Source of the DNA: Salibacterium salarium
GTDB taxonomy: Bacteria; Bacillota; Bacilli; Bacillales; Marinococcaceae
Length of the DNA: 64,000 nucleotides
Assembly: GCF_030813635.1 (NCBI RefSeq)
Contig: NZ_JAUSUM010000003.1
Location: 248,001-312,000 of the forward strand
Direction of reading: 5' to 3'
Positions 43,324-52,968 of this stretch are shown in pieces. Position 1 is the first letter of the stretch; each line of letters begins with the position of its first letter. The notes under the pieces are model-generated. The model was not told the origin of the DNA, did not search any database, and saw only the letters and a list, made by a program, of their open reading frames with translations. A program made the translations under genes and the position numbers.

Positions 43324-44172
43324 ATGCAGAAAAACTTTATTCAACACCGAAAAAAATTATTGCTCTTTCTTTCCATTTTCGTTGGATTTTTTGTAGCAAT
43401 CTTTTTTATAGATGATAAACCTACAGACTCTATGGACACAGAAAATATCACACCGACTTTATTTATTCACGGTTTTAAGGGGGGTTCCGGCTCTTTCCAT
43501 TCATTATTGAATCGATTTGACTATCATGATTGGGGATCGAAAGGATTAACGTTTTACGTATCTGCCTCGGGGAATCTTCAAATGGAAGGCAGCATGTCAG
43601 ACGGAGAAAATCCATTTATTCAAATTATTTTTGAAAACAATCGTGCCAGTTTAGATCATCAAACCTTATGGGTTCAAAAAATAATGACTACACTTAGAGA
43701 AACGTATGATATTAAACAGGTTAATCTCGTCGGTCATTCTATGGGAGGACTGACTGCAACAAATTTTTTACTACACAATCAAACAGGAAATTACCCCGAA
43801 GTAAATAAATTAGTTGTCATGGGGTCCCCTTTTCAAGGGATAGATGATGAGAATTACTTTTCCACTAATTACGGAGAAGCCACAAAAGACTTGAAACCAG
43901 AGTCCGAGTCGTTGCGTTCCATGATACAGAATAATGGTAATTTTAACGAAAACATTGATGTTCTTGCTGTTGCAGGAGTGATAAACAACAAGAATTCAGA
44001 TGGGGTTGTTCACGTATCAAGTGCTCTCGGTATACAAGATATCGTCCCTTCTGCGATTTATAATGAAGCAATCATAAAAGACGTTTACGCAACCCACTCC
44101 GGCTTACACGAACACCCTGTTGTCGATCAAAAGATTGCCCATTTTTTATGGGATATCAAAGAACCTAGTTAA
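43324..44172 (+). CDS. Membrane-anchored DUF915-type alpha/beta hydrolase
   Basis: 282 residues from ATG 43324 (ACGGAGGAAAA site). One N-terminal anchor helix (KKLLLFLSIFVGFFVAIFFI), then an extracellular alpha/beta-hydrolase: oxyanion region PTLFIHGFKGGSGSF, nucleophile elbow NLVGHSMGGLTA, Asp near NNKNSDGVV and His in THSGLHEHPVV. The family includes YpuD/Lmo-type cell-surface hydrolases of unknown substrate. Upstream, TTTGTTA / TAACAAA (43231-43250) forms an inverted repeat that may be an operator. Confidence 0.85.
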   Translation: MQKNFIQHRKKLLLFLSIFVGFFVAIFFIDDKPTDSMDTENITPTLFIHGFKGGSGSFHSLLNRFDYHDWGSKGLTFYVSASGNLQMEGSMSDGENPFIQIIFENNRASLDHQTLWVQKIMTTLRETYDIKQVNLVGHSMGGLTATNFLLHNQTGNYPEVNKLVVMGSPFQGIDDENYFSTNYGEATKDLKPESESLRSMIQNNGNFNENIDVLAVAGVINNKNSDGVVHVSSALGIQDIVPSAIYNEAIIKDVYATHSGLHEHPVVDQKIAHFLWDIKEPS

Positions 44173-44254
44173 AAGGAAGAAGTTTGTATCTTTTTTAATA
44201 CCTTCCCCGAGTCCCTTTCATTGCTATATATAGGTGCCTATTCTTTCTAGAAAA

Positions 44255-44297
44255 ACAAAAACCGGCTGCACCTCATAAAGATACAGCCGACGGTTTC
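44255..44297 (-). terminator. Terminator of the mqnB-mqnD operon (leftward)
   Basis: AAACCGGCTG pairs with CAGCCGACGGTTT (one bulge) and an A-rich run lies on the left. It starts nine bases beyond the mqnD stop. Confidence 0.7.
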
Positions 44298-44305
44298 ACC
44301 TTTTT

Positions 44306-45136
44306 CTATTTGAGCTTTTCCATATGAAAAGCAGGTACTAGTCCTTCATCAGACGCTCTGCCAAGCAATGATTGAATAGCTGCATATCCATCTTCCCCAA
44401 GATTTCTCGTAAATTCATTAACGTATAAATCTATATGCTGTTGCGCAACTTTTGGAGACATTTCTTGTGAATGAGCCATCACATAATCACGTGATGCTTC
44501 TGGATGTTCCCATGCATAATCGACGGAAGAACGAATCCATTCTTCTATCTTCTCATGGTCGACTGACCGTTTAGCAATAATAGCACCTAGCGGAATAGGC
44601 AGACCCGTATCTTCTTCCCACCATTCTCCAAGGTCCTGAAGCATATGCAATCCATAAGTGTGATATGTAAAGCGCGCTTCATGAATAACAAGGCCTGCAT
44701 CCACTTCTCCACGTTGAACAGCGGGCATAATCTCATCAAACGGCATAATTTTTATTTCCCCAACACCATCAGGAACTTTCTGCGATGCCCAAAGTCGAAA
44801 CAGCATATAAGCGGTAGAACGATCACTTGGAACCGCTATAGTACGACCAGTGATAGTGGCAGGATTTTTTTCGTTTTTAGCCGTTAACACAAGCGGACCG
44901 CATCCTCTGCCAAGCGCCCCGCCGCACGACAACAGACGATAATCATCAAGCACCCATGGTAGAGCAGCATAAGAAATCTTCATTACTTCCGGGCCTTCTT
45001 TATTAGCCGCCCAATAATTCGTTTGATCTATATCTGCATAAGTAACATTCACTTCTGGTGTATCTGGAATCAATCCATGAACCAAAGCATGAAAAGTAAA
45101 TGTATCGTTTGGACATGAAGAAAATGCTATATTCAA
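44306..45136 (-). CDS. mqnD: 1,4-dihydroxy-6-naphthoate synthase
   Basis: 276 residues. The start MNIAFSSCPNDTFTFHALVHG is the MqnD hallmark; further on are KISYAALPWVLDDYRLLSCGGALGRGCGPL and AGLVIHEARFTY. It converts cyclic dehypoxanthine futalosine to 1,4-dihydroxy-6-naphthoate in the futalosine route to menaquinone. The start is a TTG that directly abuts the mqnB stop, with AGGAGG inside the end of mqnB, so the two are translationally coupled. mqnA and mqnC are not in this window. Confidence 0.92.
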   Translation of the reverse strand: MNIAFSSCPNDTFTFHALVHGLIPDTPEVNVTYADIDQTNYWAANKEGPEVMKISYAALPWVLDDYRLLSCGGALGRGCGPLVLTAKNEKNPATITGRTIAVPSDRSTAYMLFRLWASQKVPDGVGEIKIMPFDEIMPAVQRGEVDAGLVIHEARFTYHTYGLHMLQDLGEWWEEDTGLPIPLGAIIAKRSVDHEKIEEWIRSSVDYAWEHPEASRDYVMAHSQEMSPKVAQQHIDLYVNEFTRNLGEDGYAAIQSLLGRASDEGLVPAFHMEKLK

Positions 45137-45778
45137 TTAAAAAACCTCCTGTATTGTTCTACTAGCCTTCTCTAAGACAGCTAACGCTTCCTTTATTTTC
45201 CATTCATTTCTTTCACGGGGACCCACGACATTAGATATCGCCCGCATTTCATACACAGGTACGCTTACTCTTCTAGCTGCTGCTGCAACACCAAATCCCT
45301 CCATTGCTTCTGCTTTAGCTTCCGGTACCCTTTGTAATAATTTATGAGCTGTCTGAACAGTGCCCGTTGTCGTAGTCGTCGTTACTATAGATCCCGTTTG
45401 AACATCTACACCAAATGTTTCGATTTGCTTTCTCCATTTTTCTACATATGTAATGTCGCAATCATATTTAGATGTTCCAAGGTCCAATTCTTCTAACGAT
45501 AAAAAACCAGTTTGTGTCTCTGATCCCATATCTACAGCTCGTATATCACTTGCTACCACCAGCGATTCAACATCAGCCTTGTTTTCAAACCCACCACCAA
45601 TCCCAGCGCTAATCACTGTGGAAAAAGTCGAATGGCTTAATGAAAATGCCGTACTAACTGCTGCTTCCGCTAAACCGACACCTCCAACAATAACTTCAAA
45701 GCGTGAATTATTGTCTAGTCCGCACTCTACTGCTGCTTTCTCTGCTTCTACTGCTGTAACAATTAAAACTTTATTCAT
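45137..45778 (-). CDS. mqnB: Futalosine hydrolase
   Basis: 213 residues from the ATG at 45778 (AAAGGAG, 9-base spacing); the longer frame starts upstream of that site. A PNP/UDP-phosphorylase-fold nucleosidase: VGGVGLAEAAVSTAFSL, ISAGIGGGF, and AEAMEGFGVAAAARRVSVPVYEMRAISN with the purine-binding Glu and Asn. It releases hypoxanthine from futalosine. Upstream of mqnD in a two-gene operon. The route is the alternative to the men pathway and occurs in only part of the Bacillaceae. Confidence 0.9.
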   Translation of the reverse strand: MNKVLIVTAVEAEKAAVECGLDNNSRFEVIVGGVGLAEAAVSTAFSLSHSTFSTVISAGIGGGFENKADVESLVVASDIRAVDMGSETQTGFLSLEELDLGTSKYDCDITYVEKWRKQIETFGVDVQTGSIVTTTTTTGTVQTAHKLLQRVPEAKAEAMEGFGVAAAARRVSVPVYEMRAISNVVGPRERNEWKIKEALAVLEKASRTIQEVF

Positions 45779-45843
45779 GCTGAGAAACTCCTTTACTACA
45801 ATCAACCCATCCTCCATCTTATCACGAACAGATAGTTATCATT

Positions 45844-45882
45844 AAAAAAAGCACCCATTTTTGTTAAAAAGGGTACTTTTGG
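45844..45882 (-). terminator. Terminator of the Gfo/Idh operon (leftward)
   Basis: AAAAGCACCC pairs with GGGTACTTTT and an inner TTTTT / AAAAA extends the stem; an A run lies on the left. It is nine bases past the stop at 45891. Confidence 0.75.
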
Positions 45883-45890
45883 ATAACGAA

Positions 45891-47066
45891 TTATGAGGTA
45901 GATACTACAGATCCTTGTCTTGTCCATGACGCTTCTTTTGTTTCACTTGGAAGCAACCACTGTTCATAACATTGCTTTAGTAAAGTATTAAGCCCCTCAA
46001 CCGATGTCATCCTGTTAGCAGCATCATAATTGATAAATTCTTTCGGAAAAGGGTATGCTTGCGGAACGGATTGATGTATCGCATTAATCGAGTAAACATG
46101 TGATAGTGCTGCATTTGGTCCGCATAATGTTTCTTTTTTATTTTCTTGAACAGCTTTAATGCAATGAAATAGTTTATAAGAACGTTCTTGCTCTGGTTCT
46201 CCGTATATTTTTTCTGTACCATCATTAAAATAAACGACAATCGACTCATTTTTTTTATACAAAATTCTTGCATCTTCAAACTCATATTCAAATACAGGAC
46301 CAAGTTCTTCGGTTACAGCATGAGAGGCAAAATAATAAATCTCTGTCCCTGCATCAGTGACACCTTTGAAAGCGCATGTATCAAACGTTTCGATATCATT
46401 CACACAATATAACTCAGCTGTTAATTTATTCAGTGGCGCACTCTCTTCTGGTTTATTACCAAGAACGTAAAACATATTGTGCAAAAAGTGAGACGTCGCA
46501 TTGTTAGCAACACTATCGAATATAGGCGTGCCATCTTGCGCGTATTTTTTGCCTGCCCAAGACGCTCGTTCATAATATTCTTCATTTCGAGGCCATAAAA
46601 CCAGTGTTTTCATACGCTTTGCCTTTCCGAACTTACCAGCTATGATATCTTGCTTAAGATTCTGAATAACATCGCTAAAAGACCAGTCAAAACCAATTGC
46701 TACAAACTTATTTTTTTCCTCTTTTAATTGAATCATTCGTTTAGCATCTTCTATCACAGGACTCATCGGCTTTTCACATAAAACATTACTTCCATTTTCT
46801 AATGCACAAATGGTTTGTTTCGTATGAAAATGAATGGGCGTTGAAATAATCGCCAAATCTGCCTTATTTTCTTCATAAAATGTTTCTAACGAGGAAAAAA
46901 TCGGTATGTTATGCTCTTTAATTTCTTCATAATAAGTACTATTTTCAGGATAAATATCGACCACACCTTGAATCATGTCAAACATCGAGTGTTCATATAA
47001 TTCTCTAAGATAAGTATTCCCGTAACCGCCGATTCCGACGAGAACAAGTCGGATATAATTTTCCAT
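45891..47066 (-). CDS. Gfo/Idh/MocA-family dehydrogenase (second gene of a pair)
   Basis: 391 residues. N-terminal Rossmann fold (VLVGIGGYGNTYLREL, GxGxxG) and the catalytic EKP motif in NVLCEKPMSPVIEDAKRM; the C-terminal alpha/beta domain follows with FDSVANNATSHFLHNMFY in the active-site region. These enzymes oxidise or epimerise sugars and inositols with NAD(P). The gene lies 12 bases after another Gfo/Idh gene and downstream of a YesMN-like two-component system, so a sugar derived from the polysaccharide cluster is the likely substrate. Confidence 0.85.
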   Translation of the reverse strand: MENYIRLVLVGIGGYGNTYLRELYEHSMFDMIQGVVDIYPENSTYYEEIKEHNIPIFSSLETFYEENKADLAIISTPIHFHTKQTICALENGSNVLCEKPMSPVIEDAKRMIQLKEEKNKFVAIGFDWSFSDVIQNLKQDIIAGKFGKAKRMKTLVLWPRNEEYYERASWAGKKYAQDGTPIFDSVANNATSHFLHNMFYVLGNKPEESAPLNKLTAELYCVNDIETFDTCAFKGVTDAGTEIYYFASHAVTEELGPVFEYEFEDARILYKKNESIVVYFNDGTEKIYGEPEQERSYKLFHCIKAVQENKKETLCGPNAALSHVYSINAIHQSVPQAYPFPKEFINYDAANRMTSVEGLNTLLKQCYEQWLLPSETKEASWTRQGSVVSTS

Positions 47067-47078
47067 AAGGACCTCCTT

Positions 47079-48152
47079 TTACTCGATTCGCTTCGCCATA
47101 TTTTGAGCAATTAAACATAATTCAGCTGCTTTAAACGCATGGTTCTGTGTCATAGCATGTTCTGTATTATTTAAACAATCAAGAATAAGATCGTGATAAT
47201 ATGGAAAACCAACTTCTCCTTGCAGCGAAAAATACTTTTCTCCCTGCTGGTTTACAAGAAATAAATGATCTCCTTCTTGACTTCTCGTCACATCAAGATT
47301 CTTTCTTAATTCAATGTATCCTTCCGTTCCAAGAATAATGGTACGTCCATCTCCCCATGAGCTTAAGCCATCCGGCGTCAGCCAATCAACACGGAAATAA
47401 TTAATAGCTCCGTTGTCAGCCACAAGCGATGCTTCCCCAAAATCTTCTAACTCCGAGTATTTTTTATTAGCGTAATTTGCAACTTTACTTTGCTCTACTT
47501 TCGCATCTTTTGCTCCCGCGAAAGTCATAAACTGTTCAATTTGATGACTTCCAATATCACATAAAATACCGCCGTATAATTCTTTCTCAAAAAACCATTC
47601 AGGCCGGCCCATAGCATTTAATCGATGCGGTCCTGTTCCCATAACTTGAACAACACGTCCTATCGCACCTTCCTCAATCAGCTGACCAGCAAAAACAGCA
47701 CTCTCTACGGCCACTCTTTCACTATAATTGACAGCCCACTTCAAGCCTGTTTCTTTTGTTTTTGCCTTTGCTTTTTCTAATTGTTCCAAGGTTGTAAAAG
47801 GGGCTTTGGCAGTAAAAAAGTGTTTGCCGGAATCAAGCACTTCCAGTCCGAGATCCCCCCGGGTAGCTGTGATTGGTGCCGCTGCTACTAATTGAATCTC
47901 ATCATCTTTAAGAATGTCATTTTTGGAAGACGCTGCTTTTGCTTGAGGAAACTTTTTTTGAAACGCTTCCATTTTTTCTGAATCGGAATCATACACCCAT
48001 TTTAATTCCGCACCAGCCTTTATCAATTTATCACACATTCCATTAATATGACCGTGGTCCAGACCTATAGCAGCTATCGAAAACTCACCTGGACCAACCA
48101 CTGGTTCAGGTTTTGGTTTAGGGAAATAATGTAAAGTGTTTGATTTCATCAT
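47079..48152 (-). CDS. Gfo/Idh/MocA-family dehydrogenase (first gene of a pair)
   Basis: 357 residues. The Rossmann start is somewhat atypical (FSIAAIGLDHGHINGMCDKLIKAG), with DSEKMEAFQKKF after strand 2. The usual EKP motif appears as TAKAPFTTLEQL, keeping the lysine. GGILCDIGSHQIEQFM is the active-site His region. GAAGGAG precedes the start. A sigma-A-like promoter stands 45-75 bases upstream, so this pair is transcribed separately from the two-component genes. Substrate unknown. Confidence 0.8.
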   Translation of the reverse strand: MMKSNTLHYFPKPKPEPVVGPGEFSIAAIGLDHGHINGMCDKLIKAGAELKWVYDSDSEKMEAFQKKFPQAKAASSKNDILKDDEIQLVAAAPITATRGDLGLEVLDSGKHFFTAKAPFTTLEQLEKAKAKTKETGLKWAVNYSERVAVESAVFAGQLIEEGAIGRVVQVMGTGPHRLNAMGRPEWFFEKELYGGILCDIGSHQIEQFMTFAGAKDAKVEQSKVANYANKKYSELEDFGEASLVADNGAINYFRVDWLTPDGLSSWGDGRTIILGTEGYIELRKNLDVTRSQEGDHLFLVNQQGEKYFSLQGEVGFPYYHDLILDCLNNTEHAMTQNHAFKAAELCLIAQNMAKRIE

Positions 48153-48195
48153 TAATCATTTCTCCTTCGTTCGAGATGGAGGGTTTTATATCCAT

Positions 48196-48224
48196 ATTAT
48201 AATAGGAAAACCCATCTTTGTCTT
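48196..48224 (-). promoter_or_regulatory. Sigma-A-like promoter for the Gfo/Idh pair
   Basis: On the minus strand AAGACA (48224-48219), 17 bases, then TATAAT (48201-48196). GGGTTTT / AAAACCC half-sites (48181-48213) bracket the minus-10 and might bind a regulator. Confidence 0.55.
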
Positions 48225-48257
48225 ATTAAACTGGAAGACACTTCTCAAATTCGGAAC

Positions 48258-49820
48258 TCAATTAAGGTAAAGAGCTTTTTTATAATCTGTTGGTGTAGAG
48301 CCTGTATGCTTTTTAAAAACTTGGCTGAAATAGCGGGGGTTATTTCCAAAACCAACACTTTCTGCTACCTCAAACATCTTTACTTCTTCCGATTGCTCAA
48401 TCAGTGTAATAGCTGTTTTCATGCGTTCTTCCATTAAATAAGTAGAAAATTTTTGTCCTGTTTCCTTTTTGAATAACTTTCCTAAGTAATCGGAATTCAT
48501 ATAAAACACATCCGAGGCGATACTAGATAACGACAAAGATTCTTCTTCAAGGTGCTTTTTCGCATAATCGATCACTTGATTGACCAGTTGATTTTGCGTT
48601 TCTCGTTTTGCATCATAATTTACTTCCGCGATTTCTATCGCTATTTGTTTTATAAATGTTTCAATGTCTTGCAACGTCGAACTCGTATGAAAGCGGTGGA
48701 CATACTGAAACATCTCCTCCATAACTTCTGTTCTTGTTTGGCGGATAAACGACATAAATAATTCCAGACAATGAGTACGTACAACTTGAATATCGAGTCT
48801 GGTTTTTTTCAGTTCTTCAAAAAAGTGTTCCAAATATGCTGCTGTTTCTTTTTTGTTGCCGCTTCGTATGGCAAGCAGCAAGTTTTCATGGTCAAAAGAA
48901 AACCCTTTCGGACGGTTATCCTCATTCTGAATATCTTCTGAAGTAACAATGCCGCCTCTACCTAAATAAAATCGATACGTCAGCCCTTCGAGAATTTCTT
49001 GATATAATAAATGAAGATTGGCAAGATCACTTTTACCGCTTACTGCAGTCGTAAAGCTGTCCCCGGTTAATGATTTCCATTCTTTTTTCACTATCTTCAC
49101 TTGTTCTATGACTTCTTCAACCTCACTGTTTTCCACAAGTAAAACGATTCGTTCAGAAATAATAGTAGAAAGCAAAATATTTTGAGAGTCTGCTAATTGT
49201 TTATTCATTATTTCTTTTAACGTAAATAAATGCTCATATTCAAAATCATTATCTATGACACAACCTATTAATCGAAAAGGTCCTGATTCCTTCTCCAACC
49301 CGAATAATTCTTGATAATATGTCCATTCTTTTATATTATATTTTCTATTTATAATAAATTCTCTCAAAAATTGCTCTTTTGCTTTTGGAATCACCTTATT
49401 CAATTTTGTACGAATGCTTTCGATAAATGCTTCATTTTCACTATTCATGTCTAAATCGGCGACAACTTCTTTGATTGCTTCTTCAATTTTTTTCTCATTA
49501 CTCGGTTTTAAAAGATAATGTTTAACACCGCATTTCATAGCAGTTTTAGCAAATGTAAACTCATCATAACCAGAAAGAACAATAAATCTTATATTCGGAA
49601 AATAGGAATGGACTTTTTCGATTAATTCAATTCCATTCAATCCTGGCATTTTAATATCGGTCACAATAATATCAGGGGGGGTTTGTTGTATAATGTCAAA
49701 TGCCATTTGACCGTTATATGCTTTACTCGCTAAACACGTACCACAACTTTGCCAATCTACCATTGTCGCAATACCTTCAAGAATATTTATTTCATCATCG
49801 ACTACCATCACTTCATACAT
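48258..49820 (-). CDS. YesN-like response regulator (receiver plus AraC-type HTH)
   Basis: 520 residues. The receiver starts MYEVMVVDDEINILEG with the phospho-acceptor in DIIVTDIKMPGLNG and Lys in YLLKPSNE. A long middle region (about 140-410) is typical of YesN proteins. The C-terminal AraC domain has SLSSIASDVFYMNSDYLGKLFKKETGQKF and SVGFGNNPRYFSQVFKKHTGSTPTDYK. It pairs with the kinase gene that ends 7 bases upstream. Expected to activate the transport and lyase genes of the cluster in response to an oligosaccharide. Confidence 0.92.
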   Translation of the reverse strand: MYEVMVVDDEINILEGIATMVDWQSCGTCLASKAYNGQMAFDIIQQTPPDIIVTDIKMPGLNGIELIEKVHSYFPNIRFIVLSGYDEFTFAKTAMKCGVKHYLLKPSNEKKIEEAIKEVVADLDMNSENEAFIESIRTKLNKVIPKAKEQFLREFIINRKYNIKEWTYYQELFGLEKESGPFRLIGCVIDNDFEYEHLFTLKEIMNKQLADSQNILLSTIISERIVLLVENSEVEEVIEQVKIVKKEWKSLTGDSFTTAVSGKSDLANLHLLYQEILEGLTYRFYLGRGGIVTSEDIQNEDNRPKGFSFDHENLLLAIRSGNKKETAAYLEHFFEELKKTRLDIQVVRTHCLELFMSFIRQTRTEVMEEMFQYVHRFHTSSTLQDIETFIKQIAIEIAEVNYDAKRETQNQLVNQVIDYAKKHLEEESLSLSSIASDVFYMNSDYLGKLFKKETGQKFSTYLMEERMKTAITLIEQSEEVKMFEVAESVGFGNNPRYFSQVFKKHTGSTPTDYKKALYLN

Positions 49821-49826
49821 CTACCC

Positions 49827-51608
49827 TCACCCCTTCATAAAAGGCAGCGTGATAATAACAGCTGTGCCTTCTTCATTTTCCCTATCAATCTTCACACCAC
49901 CATCTTCTCCAAACATGAGATGAATCCTTTCATTAATATTGTATAACCCAATACCTGATCCTTTCGGCTTCACTTTTCCTTCATGGATTTTTTGAATCGT
50001 TGCTTTATCTATGCCGGGACCATTATCCCGAACTATTATACGTACATCATCTTCTCCTGTGGATATTTGTACAGAAATCGTACATGTTTCCATCATTTCT
50101 TCCAGACCGTGTTGAATAGCATTCTCCACAATAGGCTGAATCGTAAGTTTTGGAATACTGAGATATTCCGCCCCAGGTTCCTTTTCTAATTTAAATTGAA
50201 GACGTTCTCCATATCTGTATTTTTGAATTGTTATATAGTTTTCTACTATTTCTAACTCTTCTGATATTTTAATTAAAGGTTCTTTTTTACTTATTATATT
50301 TCTCATCATATTACCCAATGCCTCTGCCATCGTTGAAATTTTCTCCTGTTGATTCATTTTCGCCATCCAATGAATAGAATCCAGTGTATTATATAGAAAA
50401 TGTGGATTAATTTGAGATTGTAAGGCTTTGTATTCTGTTTCCTTAATAACAAGCTGTTTCGTATAATTTTCTTTAATTAGCTCATTAATCTTATTAAGCA
50501 TAATATGAAAATTTTCCTGCAAATCTCCTATTTCATCTTTAAGATAATTCTTTTTTTCATACTCTACCTGGTCAAAATCACCCTTTTGTACCTTCTTCAT
50601 TCTTTGTGTTAGCTCTTCAATAGGCTTTGAAATAGCTTTTGCTGACTGCCTGCTAATAAAAACTGTAATAATAACGACCAACAATAGATAACCAATCATC
50701 ATTTGAGTAATCATTGCCTTTTTACTATCAACATCTTCAAAAGGAAGAACATTATAATACGTTAAATCGAAATAACGAGAGGGCTGACCTGTAATAAAAT
50801 ATTCTTTGTCATCAACATTTACTATTCTATATCCATCTTCTGCTTCTTTTGTTTTTAAAAAAGAATCAACTTCAAACGGTTTAAAGTTATCCGTATAAAC
50901 AACTTCTTCTCCTTTTGTAATGACAAAATTCTTATCTGGCGCAAAATTCAACGTATCATCTATAAGATCTTCAATATTTAGTGTAATTATTAAGTAACCT
51001 AGGTGATCCAGTGATAAGTTTTCTTGTTTTTTTATCTCTCTAGCAGCAACTAAATATTCTCCATGTTCTGTATTGCGCCAAACGTTCCCACCCCCAGCTT
51101 GCTCGATCATATCTTTTGTTTCATCCATATCAATATCCACATCTGGAGTAAATCCTGCCACCATCATGTTTTGTCTTGCATCCATAATTTGTACCGATTG
51201 AATGTATCGTTCCTGGTTAGCAAATAAAATCATTCTGTCCACTAAATTCGTTCGTACTCGATAGGTGTTGTAGCTTATATTGTCAGCTCGCAGCTGATCT
51301 AAATAGTTTTGTACGCTAGGATCTGTCACAATACTAAAAGAAAAATCTTCTATATTGTAAAGCTCACGATCTAAAACGGTCGATGAAAGATGTAAATTAT
51401 TTGCCGCCTCTTCATAAATCTTTTCTTCGTAAATATTTGATAAAAATTGAAAGATTAACAATCCCATCATTCCAAATGCAAACATCAATAAAAATGTAAG
51501 GGAGAATAGTTTATTACGTATCTTGGAAAATTGGTTAAAAACATTTGTCGGATGAAGCGCTTTCAAAAAACGAGTGATGGCACTTTGATGTGTTAATTTT
51601 TTCTTCAT
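49827..51608 (-). CDS. YesM-like sensor histidine kinase
   Basis: 593 residues from the ATG at 51608; the open frame begins earlier, inside the preceding gene. Two membrane helices flank an extracellular dCACHE-like sensor (about residues 55-300), then HAMP (SRQSAKAISKPIEELTQRMKKV), a His_kinase domain with LQSQINPHFLYNTLDSIHW (phospho-acceptor His) and an HATPase with QPIVENAIQHGLEE and GSGIGLYNINERI. It forms a two-component system with the AraC-type regulator that follows. Probably senses a sugar, directly or through a binding protein. Confidence 0.92.
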   Translation of the reverse strand: MKKKLTHQSAITRFLKALHPTNVFNQFSKIRNKLFSLTFLLMFAFGMMGLLIFQFLSNIYEEKIYEEAANNLHLSSTVLDRELYNIEDFSFSIVTDPSVQNYLDQLRADNISYNTYRVRTNLVDRMILFANQERYIQSVQIMDARQNMMVAGFTPDVDIDMDETKDMIEQAGGGNVWRNTEHGEYLVAAREIKKQENLSLDHLGYLIITLNIEDLIDDTLNFAPDKNFVITKGEEVVYTDNFKPFEVDSFLKTKEAEDGYRIVNVDDKEYFITGQPSRYFDLTYYNVLPFEDVDSKKAMITQMMIGYLLLVVIITVFISRQSAKAISKPIEELTQRMKKVQKGDFDQVEYEKKNYLKDEIGDLQENFHIMLNKINELIKENYTKQLVIKETEYKALQSQINPHFLYNTLDSIHWMAKMNQQEKISTMAEALGNMMRNIISKKEPLIKISEELEIVENYITIQKYRYGERLQFKLEKEPGAEYLSIPKLTIQPIVENAIQHGLEEMMETCTISVQISTGEDDVRIIVRDNGPGIDKATIQKIHEGKVKPKGSGIGLYNINERIHLMFGEDGGVKIDRENEEGTAVIITLPFMKG

Positions 51609-51633
51609 GCTTGCAACAAGCACCCCCTCATTC

Positions 51634-52938
51634 TCATCCTTGCACTTGTTCTTGTTGCGAAGAATCATGATTGTGATTTCTACTTTTGTACACGATAATT
51701 AAGACCGCAACAAGTCCTGCTAATTCTCCAACGGAAGCAGCAATGGCTCCATTCACACCGTTCCATTGAGGATAAAATGTCACGAGCAGACCTAAAGACA
51801 CACATACAATAAACAGATTCACCAATTGAGCGGCTACCATTCTTCTCGTTCTCCGCTCGAGCATAATAAATCCGTTAAAAAAATCCACCCAAGGAAAAAT
51901 AAGAACTTTCAGTATAAAAAACTGTAAAACTATGATAGTAGGCTCTGCAAGATTGCGTTCAGCTCCCATCACTGTCTCCATGAACCATGTTCCAAGAGGA
52001 GTATAAGACATAAAAATCAAGAGAAGAGCAGGAATTAAACTAATAAAAATTGTAAACTTAAATACTCTTGAACGATCCTCTTGATAAAATTGTAGCACAA
52101 TTTGATGAGTATACATAAAAAAACTTAACATTAATTGGGAGATGGAAAAAGCTAGAGCAAAAGAGGCAATACTCATTTCAATATTATCACTTTGGGATAA
52201 AAACACATAAATGAGCGGCTGCACCAATGTTTGAAACAAAAAATACAAGACAAGCGGCAAGTAAAAAGGCATGATATCTTTATTTGTTAATGTATAAGCA
52301 TCTAGTTCCGTATTTTTTAAAATTTTATGTCCTTTCCAAACACTAATAACACATTCTATAAACATGCCTATCAAAAAAATCGCAGCTCCGGCCATGCTTG
52401 TCACACGCCCAGTAGCTACAAACCAGAAAGCTGCTAAAAACATAATTCCAAGCCTTATAATGACCCCAATCGTCAACCATTTTGTCTCTAAATGATTGAT
52501 TATGATACCTTGGTAAATTCCACGAATACCTGAAAAAATAATAACCGTTGAAATCACTGCAAACGTTAAAGAAATCGTACGAAGCATATTTTGATCCGCA
52601 TTGAATAAGTGAATAAAAAGCCAATTTCCGATAGGTGTAAAACTAATAATCATGCTTATTGAAATCATCGTAATGCTGACATATACAAAGACGAAAGCAA
52701 GCGATTTAAAAGATTTCATATCTCGAACAAGCGCTGAACTTGTTTGACGAAATACAATCATTGGTTTTTCTACAACTCCAAACATAGAAAAAGCCACCGC
52801 ATAACATGCGATGATAAAAGCAGCATTATCTCCCCTGCTCAACGTACCGTTTATGATAACGTGAGTTACTGCAGTCAAACTAGAAGAAATTCCTAGAGGA
52901 ATAAAAAAATAGGCCAATTTTCTGTATGTCAGGTTCAA
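51634..52938 (-). CDS. MATE/flippase-like membrane transporter
   Basis: 434 residues with about 12 membrane helices. The start MNLTYRKLAYFFIPLGISSSLTAVTHVIINGTLSRG and the helix pattern place it in the MOP superfamily; it resembles multi-antimicrobial extrusion proteins more than O-antigen flippases, but no sharp motif separates them. The gene lies in series between the BASS-family carrier and the kinase, so it is part of the cluster transcript. Cargo unknown; a role in drug, lipid-linked sugar or metabolite export is possible. Confidence 0.65.
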   Translation of the reverse strand: MNLTYRKLAYFFIPLGISSSLTAVTHVIINGTLSRGDNAAFIIACYAVAFSMFGVVEKPMIVFRQTSSALVRDMKSFKSLAFVFVYVSITMISISMIISFTPIGNWLFIHLFNADQNMLRTISLTFAVISTVIIFSGIRGIYQGIIINHLETKWLTIGVIIRLGIMFLAAFWFVATGRVTSMAGAAIFLIGMFIECVISVWKGHKILKNTELDAYTLTNKDIMPFYLPLVLYFLFQTLVQPLIYVFLSQSDNIEMSIASFALAFSISQLMLSFFMYTHQIVLQFYQEDRSRVFKFTIFISLIPALLLIFMSYTPLGTWFMETVMGAERNLAEPTIIVLQFFILKVLIFPWVDFFNGFIMLERRTRRMVAAQLVNLFIVCVSLGLLVTFYPQWNGVNGAIAASVGELAGLVAVLIIVYKSRNHNHDSSQQEQVQG

Positions 52939-52968
52939 GGTCCACCACGTCCCCTGTGCTATTAAAAT

